Shown: positions 59,092 to 64,000 of the stretch, one piece after another
Numbering within the stretch: position 1 is the stretch's first letter
Layout: each line of letters opens with the position of its first letter
From: Zooshikella ganghwensis DSM 15267
Lineage (GTDB): Bacteria > Pseudomonadota > Gammaproteobacteria > Pseudomonadales > Zooshikellaceae
Length of the DNA stretch: 64,000 nt
Direction: 5' to 3'
Assembly (NCBI RefSeq): GCF_000428585.1
Contig: NZ_AUAF01000007.1
Coordinates: forward strand, 1 to 64,000
Translations under genes and position numbers: made by a program
Notes under the pieces: generated by a model
What the model saw: the letters and a program-made list of their open reading frames with translations, nothing else
What the model was told of the DNA's origin: nothing
The model's database searches: none

Positions 59092-62000
59092 ATGATATTG
59101 GCAGTAAAAAAATGGGTTCAGGCATTATTTTATTATTCACTCTTTGTCTGCGGTGTTGGTGCTTCATGGGCGGATGATGGAACACCAGACTTAACTGTAT
59201 TGTTAGCAGAAATATCTGCAATGCCTGAAGGCAGTTGGCGTCAAGTGAGTCTTAATCGTTTTGATGATGTGTGGGTACCTGCGGGATTACGGCCACTATT
59301 TGGCCTTTCAAACCCTGAGCCTGATCGTATTATTGCGGCGTGGAGTTCTTTTGCCTGGGATAGCCGACGTGGTGATTTAGTACTGTATGGTGGAGGGCAT
59401 GCCAACTACACAGGTAATGAAGTCTATCGTTGGCGAGGTACGACACGTCAGTGGGAAAGAGCTTCGTTACCCAGCGAAATTATTCAAGATGATTTTGGCA
59501 ATTGGCGTGCTGTCGATGGTGTGGATGCAGCGCCTAGCTCTGCGCATACCTATGATAATACTCTTTATTTACCCTTTCATGATCGTGTGTTGACCTTTGG
59601 TGGAGCGGCTTACAACAATGGTGGGATGTTTATTCGCCAGGTTGATAGCACAACAACAAGGCCTACAGGCCCTTACCTCTGGGACCCTGGCAAAGCAGAT
59701 AAAGATAAAGTAGGTGGTACAACAGGCTCGCATGTCCAGCGCATGGGCCCACATCCAGAAATATTGGGTGGGAATATGTGGCAAAACCGCGATATTCATA
59801 CCCACCTCATGGGACTGCCCACTCTCCCTAAAAGCCATGTGGAGGGTACCACCGCACTCCGCAGTAGTGAAGGTAGAGATGTGGTGCTAGTAAATGCTCG
59901 GCCCGGTGGCACCCATGAGTATCTTTATCAGTACACTATCAATGACATAAATGACCCCGCTAGAGATTCATGGACACTTTTGGGGACTTATTGGAATGGA
60001 GTTAATAATCAAGGTGCAGGCTTATTTGATCCTGTATTAAATCTGTATGTGCGTAGTGGACGAAAGGTCATTGGGTTTTGGGATTTATCGACACCTGGCA
60101 CTGAGAACAAGGATCAGCTTTTTTATCCTCAGTCACTTGGTAATGAGTTTAATGTCACGCGTGATATGGGGATGGATTATGATGCTAACCGTCACCAGTA
60201 TTTGTTATGGCGTGGTTATAATGAAGTTTGGGCGATTATTCCACCAACTACAGTCAGTACTGGAGGCTGGCGAGCAGTTAAGCAGCCACTTTGGACTGGT
60301 GATGCCCCAAGCCTGGGTCCTGGCACTGGTATATTAGGTCGTTGGAAATATATCAAACAGCTTGATGTATTTATTGGTTTGCAGGGCATTAGTGCAGGTC
60401 AGATTTGGATTTATAAACCTATAGGTTGGGAATCACCAGCATTAGCTGAACGCACCTTAGCACCGCAAATAGCCCCTGTAGCAGGTACCTATACTGACGC
60501 TCAACGGGTGACACTGACTGCAAATGAGCCTGGGGCCTCTCTGCTGTATACCATGGATGGGCTTGATCCAGAGCAATATGGTTCGCCCTATGATGGACCT
60601 ATTTCACTGAGTACCTCAACCACGGTTAAGGCGGTCGCTATTGCCCCCGAAAAGCGACCAAGCCGGGTGATGTCTGCAGAGTATCACTTCAATGTTCCTC
60701 CTGAGATTGCTTCTTTGACACTATCCTCAACACATATATCTGATCAGTCATTTGTGTTGTTATCTGTAAGTGCGAGTGATCCTGATAATCAGCCACAAGC
60801 CCTTCAATATCAGTGGGACATTATTAATGGTCAGGGATCTATTGAGCCGGTGTCCGCCACAGAGGCTCGTTATTATCCCGCAGATACTGATATGACAGAG
60901 CTGCACTTGTTGCAGGTTGTTGTGAGTGATGGAGAGCAAACCGACGTTGAATCTGTTTACCTCACTGTGACGGATGCTGATGGGCCACCATTACTTTTTT
61001 ATACAGCTTTTAGCGAAGGAGAAGACGGTTTACCTCCAGCCGATTGGCTGGTGTTCGATGAGGGTAACATTTTTGCCCCTTCTCGCTGGGTCAAAATGGG
61101 GCTGCAGTTGGTTCAGCAGAGTAATATTTATGCCAAGCCCATTGTTGCGAGTGATTTGGCTAAACTGGGTACAGTGCTTTATTACCCCGATAGTCTCTCA
61201 TGGCAAGATTATCAGTTAACCACTTTCTTTTACTCTAAAGACGATGATGCAGTTGGTGTGGTTTTTCGTTTGCAGGATGCAACCCACTACTATCGATTTA
61301 CCTGGAATAAGGCTTTAGGCTATCGGCGTTTAGAGCGTCGAGAGGGGGCCATATTTACGCTGCTGGCGGAGGATTTTGTGCCCTATGTGCAAAACCAGTT
61401 GTACCAGCTGACGGTTAAAGCTGAGGGTAATCAACTTAAGGTTATTATTGATCAAAATGAAATATTTAATGTAAGCGATAATGCTTTTTCGCAAGGAGGT
61501 GTTGGCTTTTATAGTTGGGCGAATGAAGGTTATCACATTCACTCGCTGGAAGTACTGGATAATAGAAGCAATGTGGAGCTAGGTGAGGCCCCTGTTATTG
61601 ATAGTTTAACCGCTACTCCTGTCTCAGTGTCTGCTAATGAATCTGCTTTATTACAGGTAGTTGCAAGTGACACTGATAGTCCAGAATCAAGCTTAATTTA
61701 TACATGGCAGGTGTTGTCTGGTAATGGTGTTTTATCAGCGGCAAATCAGCATACCACGAATTATACCCCCGAGGCTGTTGATGAAGTGGAAGTGCATAGG
61801 TTACAGGTCACTGTCAGTGATGGTCTGCAATCGATTACAGAAAACCTAAATATTACGGTTTTACCTACCAGTGCCACCCCTGTGCTTGAGGAGGTATTTG
61901 CATCCGGGTTAAGTCACCACTGGCATATGGTTACTACGGGAACGACTCAAGGGCCTGCAGATTGGGCGGTGAAGGATGAGGTGCTTTGCCAGTCGAGTAA

Positions 62001-63312
62001 TGTCTATGCACCGCCCTCCTCTGCTGAGGCAACACTGAAACCAGGGACTCTATTGTTATACCAGTTAGGTTATCGCTGGCAGGATTATGAGCTAAGCCTC
62101 AACGTCAAATCAGATGACGATGATGTTATGGGGGTGCTATTTCGTGTACAGGATGAGCAGCACTATTATCGGTTTAGCTGGTCAAAAACATTCGCTTTTC
62201 GCCGGCTTGAAAAGATTGAAGGCAGTGACGTTACGGTATTAGCAGAAGATCAAGTTCCGTTTAGCGTTGGGCAGTGGTATTCACTTGATATTAATTTACA
62301 AGGCAATACGATTGAGGTCGCTATTGATGATAATTTAATACTATCTGCGAGTGATAATACTTTTCTTCAGGGAACTGTAGGACTGTATACATGGGCAAAT
62401 CAGGGAACGTGCTTTGATGATATTAAAATACAGACTAAGGCTTCAGCAAATAAGCCCCCAGTAATATCTTCAATCCAATCATTACCAGCCTTTTTACTAT
62501 CAGGTAGCTCTCTACCGTTATCAATCGAAGCTAGTGACCCAGAAAATCAACCACTTTCTTGGGGTTGGTCTGTTATTGGTTCTGCCTCATTGACAGGCGA
62601 ATTTACAACAATGCCGATGCTATCGACGCAAACAGTTACTGAGCCGACAACGTTGACCATTACCGCTACTGTTTCTGATGGACAATGTTGGGATAAGGTT
62701 CAGCAACAGATTACATTAATGCCTGCGCAACAGCCTACGTTGTTATTACCAAGCAGCTATGAGGGGCAACGTTTAATCAGTGATTGGTGGTCGGTAAGTG
62801 AAGGTAGCCGGTTAGCGCCCGCAAAATGGCAAACAAGTTCAGGAACGTTATACGATAACTCTAATATTTATAGTTTACCCATTACTTTTACTGACTTACG
62901 AAAAGCAGGTAGTGTTATTTATTATCCTGCAGGAAAACACTGGGATAATTATGAAGTGCACTTAAAGCTAAAATCAGGCGATGATGATGCATTAGGTGTT
63001 GTTTTTCGTATGCAAGATCCACAGCACTATTACCGTTTTGAATGGAATAAAGCAGGTAATTATCAGCGATTGGTTCGGCGTATGGCTGATGAATATACCC
63101 TGCTTGCAGAGGTTGCTGAACCTTATATTCAAGGACGCTGGTATGAGCTTGTTATTCAAGTGAATGGTAATCAAATTGAAGTTTTCTTGGACAATACATT
63201 AGTCTTTCAAGTAGTGGACTCGCTATTAAGTAAAGGAACCATTGGTTTATATACCTGGGCTAACCATGGTAGTCAGTTTAAGGATGTGACTGTTTATCCA
63301 GTTAATGAGTAA
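59092..63312 (+). CDS. large secreted protein: propeller-like N-half plus three beta-sandwich repeats
   Basis: An exported protein of about 1406 residues; numbering here starts at GTG 59068, the longest frame. ATG 59092 (codon 9) is preferred because it gives a compact signal peptide ending at GASWA. Residues 55-455 are Trp/Gly-rich, with kelch/galactose-oxidase-like repeats (RGDLVLYGGGHANYTGNEVYRW, DRVLTFGGAAYNNGGMF). Residues 468-540 resemble the CHB_HEX_C_1 domain (TLTANEPGASLLYTMDGLDP). Three copies of a beta-sandwich (643-832, 940-1122, 1225-1412) share SNIY/SNVY...YYP...W-DYEL...DDDA-GVVFR-QD-HYYRF-W and end in GLYTWAN. PKD/Ig-like spacers (545-635, 842-932, 1130-1216) separate them. 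It is probably a surface or extracellular carbohydrate-binding protein. Confidence 0.78.
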   Translation: MILAVKKWVQALFYYSLFVCGVGASWADDGTPDLTVLLAEISAMPEGSWRQVSLNRFDDVWVPAGLRPLFGLSNPEPDRIIAAWSSFAWDSRRGDLVLYGGGHANYTGNEVYRWRGTTRQWERASLPSEIIQDDFGNWRAVDGVDAAPSSAHTYDNTLYLPFHDRVLTFGGAAYNNGGMFIRQVDSTTTRPTGPYLWDPGKADKDKVGGTTGSHVQRMGPHPEILGGNMWQNRDIHTHLMGLPTLPKSHVEGTTALRSSEGRDVVLVNARPGGTHEYLYQYTINDINDPARDSWTLLGTYWNGVNNQGAGLFDPVLNLYVRSGRKVIGFWDLSTPGTENKDQLFYPQSLGNEFNVTRDMGMDYDANRHQYLLWRGYNEVWAIIPPTTVSTGGWRAVKQPLWTGDAPSLGPGTGILGRWKYIKQLDVFIGLQGISAGQIWIYKPIGWESPALAERTLAPQIAPVAGTYTDAQRVTLTANEPGASLLYTMDGLDPEQYGSPYDGPISLSTSTTVKAVAIAPEKRPSRVMSAEYHFNVPPEIASLTLSSTHISDQSFVLLSVSASDPDNQPQALQYQWDIINGQGSIEPVSATEARYYPADTDMTELHLLQVVVSDGEQTDVESVYLTVTDADGPPLLFYTAFSEGEDGLPPADWLVFDEGNIFAPSRWVKMGLQLVQQSNIYAKPIVASDLAKLGTVLYYPDSLSWQDYQLTTFFYSKDDDAVGVVFRLQDATHYYRFTWNKALGYRRLERREGAIFTLLAEDFVPYVQNQLYQLTVKAEGNQLKVIIDQNEIFNVSDNAFSQGGVGFYSWANEGYHIHSLEVLDNRSNVELGEAPVIDSLTATPVSVSANESALLQVVASDTDSPESSLIYTWQVLSGNGVLSAANQHTTNYTPEAVDEVEVHRLQVTVSDGLQSITENLNITVLPTSATPVLEEVFASGLSHHWHMVTTGTTQGPADWAVKDEVLCQSSNVYAPPSSAEATLKPGTLLLYQLGYRWQDYELSLNVKSDDDDVMGVLFRVQDEQHYYRFSWSKTFAFRRLEKIEGSDVTVLAEDQVPFSVGQWYSLDINLQGNTIEVAIDDNLILSASDNTFLQGTVGLYTWANQGTCFDDIKIQTKASANKPPVISSIQSLPAFLLSGSSLPLSIEASDPENQPLSWGWSVIGSASLTGEFTTMPMLSTQTVTEPTTLTITATVSDGQCWDKVQQQITLMPAQQPTLLLPSSYEGQRLISDWWSVSEGSRLAPAKWQTSSGTLYDNSNIYSLPITFTDLRKAGSVIYYPAGKHWDNYEVHLKLKSGDDDALGVVFRMQDPQHYYRFEWNKAGNYQRLVRRMADEYTLLAEVAEPYIQGRWYELVIQVNGNQIEVFLDNTLVFQVVDSLLSKGTIGLYTWANHGSQFKDVTVYPVNE

Positions 63313-63714
63313 TAAAATAACCTTTACTTTTTATGTGGTGTACATCTGCCTCGAATAAGCGTATTAAAAACGGCACGTATTCGTTATTTATATTATTTAT
63401 AATCACTATTCTTGAAAAGGGCACTCAAGAGAATTGACATTATCATTGGAGAACAACAGTATTGTATTAACGATATCACTATAATTATTTTCCTTTTATA
63501 TAACGAGGGTAATTGATCAGTGTTCTTGAGTACCAATAGTGGTGGGAGTGCACTTTACGTATAAAGAATACGGAAAAGAAAAGGAAAATAGCGGCTAATG
63601 GAGTGATCGTTTTTATATAAGACACTAAGTTTTTTTATGAGATTGAATGAACTTGCAGTCAGTTGTCTTACAGAATAAACGTAAAAGTAATTACCTATAA
63701 AAATGAGGTTTAAA
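63313..63714. other. 400-bp gap upstream of aceB
   Basis: No gene is seen. It must hold the aceB promoter. GAGG-like ribosome site (AATGAGG) lies eight bases before the aceB ATG. No operator is clear. Confidence 0.4.
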
Positions 63715-64000
63715 ATGACTGAACCAACCCAAATTGGAGAAATGACATTTTTGGGTAAACTGTCTCCCGCATATCAGGAAATACTAACCCCTGAGGCAGT
63801 CACCTTTCTTACGGAGTTGGTCAGAGAGTTTCAGCCTCGATTACAACAGTTGTTGGCTGAACGGGCCAAGCGTCAGGCTATATTCGACGAGGGACAGTTA
63901 CCAGGTTTTTTAACAGAAACCAAAGAAATACGAGATAGCCTCTGGACAGTTTCCCCTATTCCTCAGGATTTACAGGATCGCCGCGTTGAGATAACAGGCC
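63715..64000 (+). CDS. aceB: malate synthase A, 5' part (cut by window edge)
   Basis: 95 codons are present. The sequence FLGKLSPAYQEILTPEAVTFLTELVREFQPRLQQLLAERAKRQ, then FDEGQLPGFLTETKEIRDSLWTVSPIPQDLQDRRVEITG, is the N-terminal region of AceB-type malate synthase, which condenses glyoxylate with acetyl-CoA. The start ATG follows GAGG at good spacing. The rest of the gene lies beyond the window. Its presence with icd implies a glyoxylate bypass. Confidence 0.95.
   Translation, partial: MTEPTQIGEMTFLGKLSPAYQEILTPEAVTFLTELVREFQPRLQQLLAERAKRQAIFDEGQLPGFLTETKEIRDSLWTVSPIPQDLQDRRVEITG

Overview
The window is a chromosomal segment of an AT-rich gammaproteobacterium. Housekeeping order (rarA-lolA-ftsK, then aat-ate-infA, clpA-clpS-cspD, icd, mnmA-hflD-purB-roxA), a TusDCB/TusE thiouridylation cluster and the N-acetylglutaminylglutamine amide (NAGGN) osmolyte trio suggest a marine Oceanospirillales-type bacterium. 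A Zooshikella-like genus would fit, but that is inference from gene order and composition, not a database match.

Layout. 1-541: tail of an ISAs1-type transposase, a copy of a dispersed repeat and a strong hairpin. 542-3711: YaiI, then an HlyD/DUF2955 efflux pair divergent from a MarR regulator, with twin operators between them. 3839-8062: a 1407-residue TPR protein with a C39-like peptidase domain. 8305-9939: two nearly identical secreted DUF4360 proteins with unrelated signal peptides. 11034-15765: NAGGN operon. 15806-20741: CheW-like protein, a small secreted protein, nsrR divergent from hmp with NsrR-type sites between them, tam, zntB. 21172-25161: a lone PTS enzyme I, a tail-anchored unknown protein, a palindromic repeat element, and a substrate-binding protein gene whose ATG is followed at once by TAA. 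25192-31529: SNF2 helicase, tRNA-Ser(UGA), BI-1/YccA protein, tusDCB-tusE. 31581-39163: cysG, serS, crcB, rarA, lolA, ftsK, all on the minus strand. 39458-47599: aat-ate, infA, clpSA divergent from cspD, icd, moaC-moaE. 47751-54547: Nudix, mnmA, hflD, purB, roxA, a GNAT-like/PLD-like protein and a secretin-N-like exported protein. 54691-63312: accessory surface region with an unknown protein, a PEP-CTERM-like protein behind a sigma-54-type promoter, an orphan periplasmic binding protein, an unknown protein and a 1414-codon secreted multidomain protein. 63715-64000: 5' end of malate synthase (aceB).

How the genes work together. The NAGGN trio makes and turns over a dipeptide osmolyte. NsrR probably senses NO and controls the Hmp dioxygenase. 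TusDCB and TusE relay sulfur to MnmA, also encoded here, for tRNA 2-thiouridine. ClpS feeds N-degron substrates to ClpA, and Aat and Ate create N-degrons, so one neighbourhood holds most of the N-end-rule pathway. No phage, CRISPR array or complete mobile element was seen. The most unusual items are the codon-2 nonsense mutation, the sigma-54/PEP-CTERM-like unit with a leader hairpin, the TPR-C39-like giant, the three-repeat secreted protein and a family of long palindromic intergenic repeats.
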